Positions 44,657-55,450 of a stretch of 64,000 bases of DNA are shown here, one piece after another. The translations under genes and the position numbers were made by a program. This stretch comes from Locusta migratoria (lineage: Eukaryota; Arthropoda; Insecta; Orthoptera; Acrididae), in assembly GCA_026315105.1 (NCBI GenBank), contig CM048746.1, forward strand, positions 139,234,730 through 139,298,729. The letters run 5' to 3'. Under the pieces are notes generated by a model, which worked only from the letters and a program-made list of their open reading frames with translations, had not been told where the DNA came from and did no database searches. Position 1 is the first letter of the stretch, and each line of letters starts with the position of its first letter.

Positions 44657-44959
44657 ATTATAAAAATTCAGCACTATTGCCAGTTGAGTGTTCTGTCGTT
44701 ACATAAACACGCAAACACGAAATTTGAAGAACCGATTTTAAATATTAATTATACAATGAGTCCAATGAAACTTATAGATGTGTACAAAACAAAAATCATT
44801 TATGTACACAGCCGTTAAGAGTGGTTAAAGCAAGTAGAAATTACTATGTAACCACAATTGGTAGAATTCGACACAGTCAGTGCTATTTATTGTAAATATT
44901 GTAGTGATATGTTAACAACAGATACGTAATTCCATCGTTTTGTTAATATTTTTTTTTTT
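44657..44959. other. No gene recognised
   Basis: AT-rich DNA of about 300 bp without motifs. Confidence 0.5.
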
Positions 44960-45063
44960 CACATCGTGTAGAGCCTGTATGGACAGCGTTCCGGCTTTAA
45001 CGTCCTGCCAGTATCCTCTAAGTCCAGCGACGTGTGCCTGTTGATGCTCTTCGGATAATGGTC

Positions 45064-45262
45064 GCCGGCCGCGGTGGCCGAGGTGACTGAGGCGCTCCAG
45101 TCACGGTCAGCACGGCCACTACGGTCGGGGGTTCGAATCCCCCCTCGGGCATGGATATTTGTGCCGTCCTAGTTCGTAAGTAGTTCATAAGTAGTTTGTA
45201 AGTTTAGGGACTGATGACCCTGTAGTTACGTTCCATAATCTTAACAAACATTTGAACATTTT
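45064..45262 (+). mobile_element. SINE-A copy with target-site duplication
   Basis: Complete SINE-A. GGATAATGGTC at 45053-45063 is repeated at 45263-45273. Nested in the LINE. Confidence 0.93.
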
Positions 45263-45675
45263 GGATAATGGTCTTCTCCGTCTTTGGAAGTTGATGCCAT
45301 TTTAAAACCGTGGTAGTTGTTCACCAATCTTCTAAATGTGTTCCTTTCAAGAATTTTTCCTTCTGAAACATCAGTGTGTCTAAGATATTTTTCAAATTTC
45401 TGGGACCATCTTGGCGGCCTTGTTGTCTTAGATTGAATGAAACGCCATATTCTTTGTGTTAATCGGTCATAATCCTTAAGAGATTACCGTAAATAGTAGC
45501 CGTCTCTTCTTAATTGATACTGTGATACGTTCTCTTCTGCTGTAAGAGTCCTCATTTGATCTCATTTGCCATTGCCCATCAATCCAACAGTTAGCTAGCA
45601 TGTGTCTTAATATTGTGCGATGTCTTTTTCACAAACGATCAGTTCGACCGTTACTATTCACGATCACGGTTTGAG

Positions 45676-45890
45676 ACGCATATAGTGTAAATATTTGTAA
45701 ATCTTATGGGACTTAACGTATGTCGTTATCAGTCCCCAAGCTTACAAACTACTTAAACTAACTTAAACCTAAAGGTAACACAGACGCCCATGCCTGAGGG
45801 AGGACTCGAACGCCCGATGGCGATCAACCGCGCGCTCCTCAGCATGGCGCTTTAGACCGCTCGGCCACTCCACCGCGGCCGCATATAAAT
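45676..45890 (-). mobile_element. SINE copy with B-type head and A-type tail
   Basis: The head as read on - is CCGCGGTGGAGTGGCCGAGC (B type). The tail as read on + is TTGTAAATCTTATGGGACTT, with the A-type 'GGGACTTAAC' block. It is therefore intermediate or recombinant between the two families. Nested in the LINE. Confidence 0.85.
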
Positions 45891-46140
45891 GCCTCAGGTT
45901 TAAAACTGTTTTATTGTGTTCGAAGCTGGCCCCTATAATAGTAGACCTTCTGTAATGCATATTCTTTATCACTTGGTATGCCTAGTCTCACTTTCTCATC
46001 CTGACATAGATTGCTTTCTCTTCTGATCTATTCGGCTGGATGTCTTCGCCGAGATATCATGAATTTTTGACTCAACACATGACTTTTTCTACGGATACCC
46101 TTTCAATTGATTTACGTGGATTTGACGATAGCTCTTGTAA

Positions 46141-46732
46141 GAAAACAGCTACACATTCCATCTTATATCTTTGTCCGTCTAAAAGTCTTTCCCGTAGCCA
46201 ACGCTCGGCTATAACTTCACTTCTGTTGTTTTCTCTGCGTAGCATTTTTTCTCGCCCAATTACGAAAGAGAAAAGAAAAGCGTAGCCAACTGTAAGCTGC
46301 GATGAAGCTGACACAGCACACTTGCGCTCAACTCATCCTTGCATAAGGCCTGCATCAAAGAGAAGGTAAAACAAGAAAAATATGTAAATGGCAAGGAAAA
46401 GTGAGATTTGTACGGTTGTCAGAACTCTCAGCTGGGATATAAAAACAGAAGAGCTAAAAGTTAAATAGGTGAAAAAGTTAAACAGGCGAAGGAGAGTGCG
46501 AGCCGAGGCGTGGTGAGAACATTAACGAGAACAGGAGAACGCTGCCGAAAGAAGCAGAAACTCCCTTCTGGTCCAGGTAAAAAATAAATAAATAAATAAA
46601 TTGATACCTCGAAATATTGAGATACGGAGTAATCTTTATGGTAACGAAAGCATAATATAGTGTTGCAAACTAGGTACATCATCCTTAACGGGGCTCTGGT
46701 GAAACCGTGTTAGGCGTGACCAGCAGTGGATT
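46141..46732. other. No gene recognised; short (AAAT)n
   Basis: AT-rich DNA with an AAAT repeat at about 46578-46600. No coding content was recognised. Confidence 0.5.
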
Positions 46733-46748
46733 AAAGTGTGATTTCAAA

Positions 46749-46949
46749 TTCAAGGGTTCAAGTGTTTGTTAAGCTTATGGGACTTAACTGCGGGGTCATC
46801 AGTCCCTAAACGTACAAACTACTTATGAACTACGTACGAACTAGGACGGCACAAATATCCATGCCCGAGGGGGGATTCGAACCCCCGACCGTAGTGGCCG
46901 TGCAGACCGTGACTGAAACGCCTCAGTCCCCTCGGCCACCGCGGCCGGC
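46749..46949 (-). mobile_element. SINE-A copy with long target-site duplication
   Basis: Complete SINE-A in the - orientation. The 16-bp AAAGTGTGATTTCAAA at 46733-46748 is repeated exactly at 46950-46965. Confidence 0.94.
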
Positions 46950-47179
46950 AAAGTGTGATTTCAAAACCAAAACAAGCCTCGAATGTATAAAAGAAACAAC
47001 CGAACACGACAGTTCTCCAGGTACCTTGCGAAAGAATGACGGTCAAAAACCCGATGTGTATCAGATGTCCGTGAAGACACAAAAACCAACAAAGAAATAA
47101 AAAGTCAGCAAAGGAACTCTAATTATCTACACCTTTACTAGTAGATTGGTGAATATTAAGAGTTTGTTGGCATAATAGA

Positions 47180-48790
47180 TATTACGTTTAAGCTAGGCCA
47201 AGTAGAAAAGTTCTGGCAAGAAAACCATCAGGTAACCAAACAGAGGCCAGAAATGGAGTTGTACTACCACTACACAGAGCCATAGTTACAAAGACAGACA
47301 TCAGGTATGTAAGTAATAGATTCATATAGATGAAACTACATGTTGACAACACCTCCATAATCATCTTCCAAGCCTGTGCCCCATAGCAGGGATCCACTAC
47401 TGAAGAGCAATAACATTTCGTGGACAACTTAATGGATGTAATAACGGAGGACAATGCCATCGTATGGGTGATTTGAGGCAGGGGTGGGAAACATTAGTGA
47501 CCCTCATGGATGTGGAAACAGAAACCACGAGGGAGAACATCTGATGGACCTATTTGTACGAAACACCGTTAGCATCAATACTTTGTACCATAAGAGAGAA
47601 AGTCACAAAATAAACTGGAACACCTGGGACGGACAGCTTAAAACAGTCATAGCGTATGTAAGTATATAATATCAACAAGCGAGGTAGTCTGTTACAGATG
47701 TTAAAGTTTTTCCGGGTGAATGTGTACACTGCGTCCACCACTTGTTAACTGCAGATACAAAGAATGTACGCGTACCAGTAGCCAAACGCAACAAAATGCT
47801 AATAATGAAGACTTGGCTGTTGAGAGACCCAGGATATAAAAGGATCATAGATAGGATGAGAAACTTTGGGTAGAAGAGTAATGGAAGCACTTCAAGGACA
47901 CTTTTGTTAGAGAAGTTGCTCACAAATGTGGAAAAACAAGTGCTACACAGATGAGGAAACACTATGCTGCAATGACAGAGTAAAGACAGAAATTAATGAG
48001 AGAATGCGGCAAAGACGAAATGAGACAGGAAAGCCGCGGTGGAGTAGCCGAGCGGTCTAAAGCGTCTCGCTGCGGAGCGCGCGGTTGCTCGCCGTGGAGG
48101 TTCGAGTCCTCCCTGGGGCATGGGTGTGTGTGTTTGTCATTAGGTTAGTTTACCTAGGTTTAAGTAGTTTGTAAGCTACGGACTGATGACCACGCAGTTT
48201 GGTCCGATAGAGTTACAGACGTTTGAACATTTTTGAGAAAGGAAAAAAACAAAATATGGTAAATGTACGCAGTGGAACTGAAATTGAACGCGTGTCTCAA
48301 GAGTAACGAGACAAGAAGTTGGCTGTTAAAATGCTGATCCAGAAAGAGACGGATAAGTGCTGGAATGACTTCATCATAAAGTTTCAGGAAGACTGCGAAG
48401 GCTGTAAAAAAACTACCATATGAGGTAGTCAAAAGTAAAAGATCTGACCATACCAATATCGTTGCTCTGGAAACTGAAGAAGGGAACTTACTGAGAACAG
48501 ACTTCGAAATTACAAAGGAAATGAGGAACCATTTCAGCATGTTGCTCAATGATGATGTCGGCAACGGTGGTGTGCTAGCGTTTGTCCGCTAGAAGAAATG
48601 CGCAAAGTTCAACAGTCATTAACCTGGTTAGAATTTGAGTCTGCACTGAAAAATATGCAAAAAGGAAAGTCTGCGTAGTTTGATGAGTTAAGCTCAGACA
48701 TAATGAAGGCAGCTGGAACAACTAGCCTACAATGGACCTACAGAGAAGAGGAAAACGGAAGATTTGGAAATGTATTGGTAACAGAAGAGT
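47180..48790 (+). pseudogene. LINE endonuclease domain and linker, degenerate
   Basis: Endonuclease blocks are readable across frames: NTSIIIFQACAP (near 47350), a GDL/GDF-like block near 47470, GCGNRNHEGEHLMDLFVRNT (47505-47565) and HKRESHKINWNTWDGQLKTV (47590-47650). These match the GDFNA...G...N..G..LL.F...N...TW.S.DG order of APE-type endonucleases in CR1/RTE-like LINEs. The downstream part is a linker with stops. A SINE at 48033-48234 splits it. No reverse transcriptase was found. Confidence 0.65.
48033..48234 (+). mobile_element. SINE-B copy
   Basis: Complete SINE-B. GAGACAGGAAA (48022-48032) and GAGAAAGGAAA (48235-48245) form a duplication with one mismatch. Nested in the LINE fragment. 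Confidence 0.92.
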
Positions 48791-48912
48791 GATGGTTAGA
48801 CGGCTATGTCGATTTTGGGGGGGGGGGGGGGGGGAGTACTGAATCCAGCCGGGGAGGAAATAAATTTATAGCGTATGGTGGCTAAAATAAAGGTTAGGCT
48901 GATGGCGCAGAT

Positions 48913-49667
48913 CAGTAGTTTTCTAAACTGTGGGTCGCGTGATCTATTCAGCTGGGTCGCCGTACAAATATACAAATATTTAAGCATAATACTTTACCTA
49001 ATGAAAAAATGTTTGGAAGAGAAAATCTGAGGTCTTATTATTTTCATGAAGGTAATAATTACTATCTACTGCGATTTTAATTGAAATTATGGTGGTATGA
49101 ATTGACATTTTGAGTTTAAAGTTTTTAAAATCTGGAAGGTTTTGTTTTTTGTGTGTGTTAATGTAAGAGTATTACGTGAAATTTGTTCTTGTTTTACGAC
49201 TTAGATTTCGTTAATTCTTGCATTGTTACTGACAACAAATGCGTTTGTTGAGGACAACCTGATAAGCTAAAAGCTGCCAGCATCTGAGGAAGACTATCTA
49301 ATGGAAGTAAATTCGAGTCTTCTTTTAAATATTTCTTTAAAGCCTCAAACATAATCCCATTCTGGATCAAAACAAGGGAGAGCATCGAATACTTTGAAAT
49401 ACACCTTCGAATGAGATAATGGGATTCGCCAGGGCTCACTTTTATTGCATGTGTTATCTACAATTAAAAAATACCACTTATTTGTTATAAAATTTGTGAC
49501 TGATGGAAATTTGGTTTATTTCCTTTGATAAGTTCCCTTCATCATTTTCAAAATCATTGTTCAACAAAGCATTTGTATATGTTGTCATCGCTTCAGTTCA
49601 ATATGAAATATTCGCTGCAGTGGGTCGCGAAAATTTGTCCAAAAAAAATTTGGGTCTTACAACAAAA
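48913..49667. mobile_element. Possible hAT-type remnant
   Basis: CAGTAGTTTTCTAAACTGTG followed by GGTCGCG at 48913-48939 resembles hAT terminal repeats of the CAG.GGTTCTCAA type. A second 'GCAGTGGGTCGCGAAAATTT' lies near 49616. The interior is AT-rich, with a - strand ORF (49194-49439, DSNLLPLDSLPQML) that I cannot assign. The pairing of the ends is not established. Confidence 0.35.
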
Positions 49668-51419
49668 AACAGGGGAAAAATAGATACTGCATACAGGGAA
49701 ATAAGAGAGATATTTGGAGATAAGAAAAACAGCTCTATGAATATCAAGAACGCAGATGGAAAGCCAGTTCTCAGCAAAGAAGGGAAAGCTGAAAGGTGGA
49801 AAGAGTATATAGAGGGGCTCTACAAAGGAAACGAACTTCGAGACAATATTGTAGGAAGGGAAGAGGATGTAGATGAAGATGAAATAGGAGATACTGTACT
49901 GAGAGAAGAATTTGACGGAGCCCTGAAAGACCTTAAGTCGAAACAAGGCCCCTGGAGTAGATGATATTCCCTCAGAGCTACTGAAGTCTCTGGGAGAACC
50001 GGCCATGACAAACCTGTTCCACCTGATGTGTAAGATGTATGAGACAGGCGAAGTACCCTCAGACTTTAAGAAAAATGTTATAATCCCCATTCCAAAGAAA
50101 GCAGGTGCAGACAGGTGTGAAAACTGCAGAACCATCAGTTTAATAAGTCATAGTTGCAAAATATTAACACGAATTATATACAGAAGGATGGAAAAACTGG
50201 TAGAAGCCCACCTCGGGGAAGATCAGTTAGGGTTCAGGAGAAATGTAGGAACACGGAAGGCAGTGCTCACTTACGGCTTATCCTAGAAGATAGATTAAGA
50301 AAAGGCAAACCTACATTTCTAGCTTTTGTAGATTTGAAGAAGGCTTTTGACAATGTTCATTGTAATAAACTCTTTCAAGTTCTGAAGTAAGCAGGAGTAA
50401 AATATAGGGAGCGTAAGGTTATTTACAACTTGTACAAAAACCAGACAGCGGTTGTCAGAGTTGAAGGGCATGAAAGGGATGCAGTGGTTGCAAAGGTAGT
50501 AAGACAGGGTTGTAGCCTTTCTCCATTGTTGTTCAATTTGTACATTGAGCAAGCTATAAAGGAAAGCAAGGAGAAATTTGGAGAAGGAATTAAAGTTCAG
50601 GGTGAAGAATTAAAAACATTGCGTTTTGCCGACGACATAGTAATTCTGTCAGATACAGCAAAGGATCTGGAAGAGCAGTTGAACAGAATGGACAGTGTGC
50701 TGAAAGGTGCATATAAGATGAAGATTATCAAGAGCAAAACTAGGGTAATGGAGGGCAGTCTAAGAAAATCAGGTGATTCTGAAGGAATTAGATTAGGTAA
50801 CGAAGCAATAAAGGAGGTAGATGAGTTTTGTTACTTGGGCAGTAAAATAACAAATGATGGTCGCAGTACAGAGGATATAAAATGCAGAATGGCAATGGGT
50901 TCAAAAGCGTTCTTGAAAGAGAGGAATTTGTTAACATCGAATATTGATTTAAGCCTAAGAAAGTTCTTTCTGAAGGCATTTGTGTGGAGTGTTGCCTTGT
51001 ATGGGAGTGAAACATGGACGATAAACAGTGCGGGCAGGAAGAGCATTGAGACTTTTGAAATGTGGTGCTACAGAAGAATGCTGAAGATTAGGTGGGTGGA
51101 TCGCGTAACTAATAAGGAGGTACTGAACAGAATTGGGGAGAAAAGGAGTTTCTGGCATACCTTGACTAAAAGAAGGTTTCGATTGGTAGGACACATTCTT
51201 AGACATCAAGGAATTGTGAATTTAGCGTTAGAGGGAAGTGTATGGGGTAAAAACCGCAGAGGAAGACCAAGAGATGGATACAGTAAGCAGATTCAAACAG
51301 ATGTAGGTTGCCGTTCTTATGTGGAGTTGAAGAGGGTTGCTCAGGATAGGGTATTGTGGAGAGCTGCATCAAACCAGTCTCCGGACTGAAGGCGACAACA
51401 AGAACAACAACAACAACAA
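49668..51419 (+). pseudogene. RTE-like retrotransposon, longest copy in the window
   Basis: 5'-truncated ORF2 running from the linker after the endonuclease through the reverse transcriptase to the 3' tail. Frames in order: AYREIREIFGDKKNSSMNIK (49690); PKKAGADRCENCRTISLISH (50090); LGEDQLGFRRNVGTRKAVLT (50213); TFLAFVDLKKAFDNVH (50310), where the family F-E/D-K reads LKK; then a long frame 50430-51389 with LRFADDIVILSDTAKDLEEQ (intact FADD), GIRLGNEAIKEVDEFCYLGS, MWCYRRMLKIRWVDRVT, VNLALEGSVWGKNRRGRPRD. Frameshifts near 49965 and 50280 and a TAA near 50388 inactivate it. The tail is AACAACAACAAC. It is the best reference for the family in this window. Confidence 0.9.
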
Positions 51420-51513
51420 ATATAGGGAACGAAATGTTAATTTCGTTACTGGCGAAAGGGGGATAGGAATAAAAAATGTAGAGGGATAAGTAAGATGTTT
51501 GTGACAATGCAGT

Positions 51514-51675
51514 CTTTCTCGGCGAATTTCGTTTATAAACAGTTGACAGTCGAGTCAAAGCGTCGTTTTCCGGCAACGTTTCGGCAACTTTCCTACTTGT
51601 TGTCATCAGGTGAAATGAAACTTCCTGAAACGTTGCCGGAAAACGACGTATTGACTCGGCTGTCATCCCGAGAAG
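51514..51675. repeat. Hairpin repeat with CTGATGA/GAAACG motifs
   Basis: Inverted arms share TCGTTTTCCGGCAACGTTTC and TTCTCGG...TGAC blocks around a centre near 51595. The - strand reads CCTGATGACAACAAGTAGG, then GCCGAAACG. Similar motifs occur in the hairpins at 52410-53390 and 60458-60646. Confidence 0.75.
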
Positions 51676-51703
51676 CTTTTTCAACGAGAATTTTTAAGAT
51701 GAA

Positions 51704-51825
51704 TTAAATTGAAATAGATGTGGGTTGCAGTAAAAGTTGATAGATGATGTGGCTGCACGGGAAGGACATGCGGCGAAAGCTGCATCAGACCAATCAGTGG
51801 TGGGACTGGAGAGCACAATAATCGA
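51704..51825 (+). mobile_element. RTE-like 3' tail fragment
   Basis: 'AATAGATGTGGGTTGC', 'GCTGCATCAGACCAATCAGT' and a short A/C end match the last ~110 bp of the RTE family in diverged form. Confidence 0.6.
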
Positions 51826-52405
51826 TTGAATTGCCGAGTAGTGTTACACCTTTGACGTGGATCGGTTATTGCAATTAAGCGGCCGGCCATATCCCGGCGT
51901 ATTGACAGCCGCGCGCACAGTAGCTTCTGCGCGCTACCTGGGACGCCAGTTTTAGCCTGTGTCCGCGAAAGGGCACAGGTCGCGGGAAGCGCGTGCGGCC
52001 CTTTGTCCGGCGCGGCGCGGCGCGCAATCTCGGACACGGCTCACCGGCCTTTTGCGATGCCTGCGCGGTTATGCCTGCGCGGCGCAGCTGCCGGGCCGTG
52101 ACTGAGCCGATTAGCCGGCTGCGCGTGGCGCGCCGCCACCTGCGCGGGCAACTGCGCGCTGATGCGCCACCTAGCCGCCGCGACGGCTCCTTTATAGCTG
52201 CGTATATGTCTTGCGCGAGCGTGTTCGTGTGGCGCCGCTCGTCTAGGGAAGTGTCAACAACTGCACGGTACCCTGCAAGCGTAGAAACAGCTATCACAAT
52301 GTCTGTACCGACGAGTCAGATGTAATATACAGTGCGTAGTATGTATAAAAGCAAATACTAGAGACGTTCCGAAAATAATTTAACGGTGGGCGTAACTTAC
52401 TGAAA
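51826..52405. other. No gene recognised; CpG-rich block
   Basis: The block at 51875-52220 is very GC- and CpG-rich (GCGCGGCGCAGCTGCC and similar). ORFs on both strands are rich in Arg and Ala as composition predicts. No known motif was seen. Confidence 0.4.
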
Positions 52406-52409
52406 ACAC

Positions 52410-53390
52410 TATGTAGACTCTCCCGGCGTATTAATTGACCAAATTCTTCACGGGTTTGCAGCCGGATCATTCTGTCATCTGAACACAATATTTCTGCCGT
52501 CCAGCTGGCCGCCATCATCAGGTGAGGAAGCTAAGCCGCTCTCGCCGTGACTGACTGAAACTGTGGAACGGCTGGCGCTATATACGCAACGAAAGTATGA
52601 AGGCGCATGCGCTAAGTACAGAGGGAGTGCGTTTACTCGTAGCTGCTGACCTCAGGCGCGAGAGAAGTTGTAGCGCCTCCAGTGGTGTCTATTGTCAAAA
52701 ACGATATATCGTTATAGATTGTCATTCGTTGCTATGTGCTGCAGATACCGATGTTTCTTTAGGTCTGATAACACAGGATTCCACGATTTACTCAGAAAAT
52801 AACCACTGTCACGATTAATTGTATTATCTGTTATTCTAATTTCAATTGATTCTTTCAAAACACAATCCCAGTAATGTGAGGTATTTGCAACAACTTGTGC
52901 CTCGTCGTATAGAATCCTGTGTCCCTCTGAAAGACAGTGTTCAGCCACCGCGGATTTTTCAGGCTGCATCAATCGCGTATGGCGGTGATGTTCAACACAT
53001 CTGTCACTGACGGTGCGAATAGTCTGCCCAATGTATGTTTTGCCGCACTCACAAGGTATTTTGTATACGCCAGGCTTTCTCAGGCCCAAATCATCTTTAA
53101 CAGAGCCAAGAAGTGCTCTAGTCTTAGCTGGCGGACAAAAAATACACTTTATTTTGTGTTTCTTCAAAATCCTTCCTATCTTGGCAGACACGTTACCAGC
53201 ATAAGGAAGGAAAGCAACAGAACTGGAAGTGCGTATATAGAGCCAGCCGTTCCACAGTTTGTCAGTCACGGCGAGAGCGGCTTAGCTTCCTCACCTGATG
53301 ATGGCGGCCGGACCGCCGGAAATATTGTGTTCAGATGACAGAATTATCCGGCTGGATACCCGTGAAGAATTTGGTTAGTGAAAACACAAT
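52410..53390 (-). mobile_element. Penelope-like element fragment: GIY-YIG endonuclease flanked by inverted repeats
   Basis: The - strand ORF (53269 to 52712, 185 codons) covers the end of a Penelope-like ORF. First comes the RT-to-nuclease linker (VSAKIGRILKKHKIKCIFCP, residues about 27-46), then a GIY-YIG domain: GVY at 67-69, YIGQT at 79-83, Arg90, EKSAVAEH at 104-111, and the putative catalytic Glu in LKESIEI (about 140-143). It closes with FLSKSWNPVL (158-167), typical of these elements. The reverse transcriptase is absent. The ends (about 52410-52590 and 53230-53390) are inverted copies of each other, each with a CTGATGA...GAAA hairpin. The first ~15 residues of the ORF come from the repeat and not from the protein. 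Confidence 0.85.
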
Positions 53391-53433
53391 TATATATATT
53401 TTTTACGACGTTACAGCGTTCAATGAACGAAGT

Positions 53434-53788
53434 AAATCGCAATTTGCGATCAGTTACGGCTTCACTGTACTAGGTTAAGATGGAATACCAAAGTGCGGCG
53501 AATGGTCTGTTCTCCCTGACACGGGAATACAGTATTGTAGCTGCGAGCATTACAGAACAAATAGGCTATGGTAACAGGAAAGAGACAGCGTGGCGAATGG
53601 AGACTAGGGTGTGTCAGGAGACGTGCAGGGAAGAATCCTTTGCAGTCGGGCTGGTCATTGTGTCCTCGGTTGCGGAGTGGTAAGCGCGTCTGCCTAGTAA
53701 GTAGGAAATCCCGGGTTCGAATCCGGCCGACCACAAATTCTCATTCGCCTAGTACAGTAAAGCCATAACTGATCGCAAATTGCGATTT
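53434..53788. mobile_element. Inverted-repeat element with a tRNA-like core
   Basis: The ends are 41-bp inverted repeats (53434-53474 and 53748-53788) with two mismatches, beginning AAATCGCAATTTGCGATCAG. Inside, about 53660-53733 is a tRNA-like unit on + (GTTGCGGAGTGGTAAGCGCG as box A, GGGTTCGAATCCGGCCGA as box B). I found no clear flanking duplication. It is either a MITE that captured a tRNA-like sequence or a SINE inserted in a MITE. Confidence 0.75.
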
Positions 53789-53814
53789 GTTTCATAGAGA
53801 AAACATGTCGGAGG

Positions 53815-55450
53815 CCTTTCAAATTATACATTTTATTAGAGTAACTCTTCCTCTACAGGATGGAAATATCCCGTATAGTCGCCATTACGAGCGATACGTT
53901 TCTTCCATCGCCGAATCCAACACCCAGTCCTATTTGGAATAAATTCAGGTTTGCGCTGTCGATCCCACTGCTTCATTTCCACTTTCACCTCATCTGTGTC
54001 CTGAAAGTATCGTCCTCGAAGAATGTCCTTCATTGGGACAAATAAGTACACAAGTCAGAAGGTGTTAAATTTGGACTGTAAGCCAGATGAGAGGCCTCTG
54101 ACGACTTCAGTTTGCATGACTCCTAACTTGTGAGGGGTTTCGCATTGTCATGAGGAATTTGGATCGATTTCGAAATCTTGTTCTCTCTCTGCTTCCTTAT
54201 GGCTTCCAGAAGCTTAATGACTGTTGTAATGTAGTTGTCGCTATTCACGATACAACCATTTCTCAGAAAATCGACGAGAATATTATCTGTCAAAATACCT
54301 AAGTCTCAGTTGGTTGTTAGGTAGATCTTGACTTGTAGTTTTCTGTTAGCTAGCAACATTAACTGTCAACTGTAGACGTGAAAATTTTCGACTTCGACCC
54401 GAAGTTCCCGCACCACCAGCACGACTAAAAATAATTAAGTATTCTCTTGAGTTAAATAAATTAAATTATTATGTCCTTGTACGAACTGGGCAGGAGAACT
54501 AACTTCATAATAAACTCAAAATTACTTTCAAAATAGCACATTTACATGTATTGCCGTCTGATACATATCAGTTAGAATAATGCTCGTATAAAACGTTAGC
54601 TCATAACGACAGACAATAATGAAGCAAGAACATTTAATTATTTTCCTTTGCAAACGACCGACGCGCGGCAATAGAGAAGGCGCAGCCGGATTCGTAGCCC
54701 CATAACCGTCTGTAGTGACCAGATACAACAATCTTGGCTGCGGCGGCGACGACGCTGCCCTTGTTCACTGAGGCACCTCGATCATACATGAAACAGCAAG
54801 AAAACAGACAAAAATCATTTTAAGTATCACATCATGACATTACAACATTTATACACAAATAAATATATACAAATTCATAGTATTTATACACTATAATTAA
54901 ACTTTTCTTCTTATTTGTATCCTGCAAAACACGGTTGATCTATGAAAACAGGGTTCATCAATGTTTGTCCCACTACACCGGGTCATAAGCATACACCAAT
55001 GAAGCTGAAGCCTGTGACCAAATAGGAGAAGAACATGTCTTCGCTAACTTCAAATGCTTCCAGAAGACTTCCACCTTTCCGTTCTTCAAATCACGTGTCA
55101 GCTGCGCCGATACTCACTTCGCACACTACCATCTCATTGACGGCATTGTGGCCATAGTCCAGTTGTGCAGCAAGCCCACGATCTGTGATTAGTTTGTCCA
55201 CACGAATCAGTTCATTCAGTCGTTTGCGATACACATCAGTGGTCCCAGTTACGGGCCTCCCAGTGCGTAGTTCCTCTTCAGCACCGGATTCTCCTTTGTT
55301 AAATTTCTTCATCCATATCGGCACATTGCTCTTGTCAATCGTGCTGCCTCCGCAGGTATTCGTCAGCCCATGTGGCTGTCAGCAAGGCCGCACTCTTACT
55401 TTGACAAGAATTCAATGACAATTTCAGCTTCGAATCCATGTCCATTTCCT
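53815..55450 (-). pseudogene. mariner-family transposase, interrupted and decayed
   Basis: Read on -, the N-terminal part (55450-55091) has EIVIEFLSK near 55405, then WMKKFNKGESGAEEELRTGR and a helix-turn-helix remnant LITDRGLAAQLDYGHNAV. The C-terminal part (about 54300-53836) has ILVDFLRNG, IPHDNAKPLTS (second Asp present), SPNLTPSDL (third Asp present), then FVPMKDILRGRYFQDTDEVK and RRWKKRIARNGDYTGYF. About 500 bp between 54420 and 54910 do not fit and are probably an insertion. Terminal repeats were not found. This differs from the other two mariner copies in sequence. Confidence 0.78.

Larger units (their letters stand above)
44960..46140 (-). pseudogene. Non-LTR retrotransposon C-terminal region split by two SINEs
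   Basis: On the - strand, in order: YLGEDIQPNRSEE (near 46030), a KNMHYRRSTIIGASF block (45950), then after a SINE a block like HRTILRHMLAN..IDGQW (45560-45620), KKRRLLF (about 45500), and RPPRWSQKFEKYLRHTDVSE followed by NTFRRLVNNYHGF (45290-45420). This is the C-terminus of an RTE-type LINE with the YLGE..QPN motif. The tail continues after the second SINE to about 44960. Stops and frameshifts are present throughout. Confidence 0.7.

Noticed and set aside
46819..47100. ORFs running through SINE-A copies on either strand (also at 5410, 10768, 58135, 58380)
   Set aside because: The recurring peptide pattern (GGRGGR..., VTVCTATT and its reverse) is the translated SINE head, not a gene.
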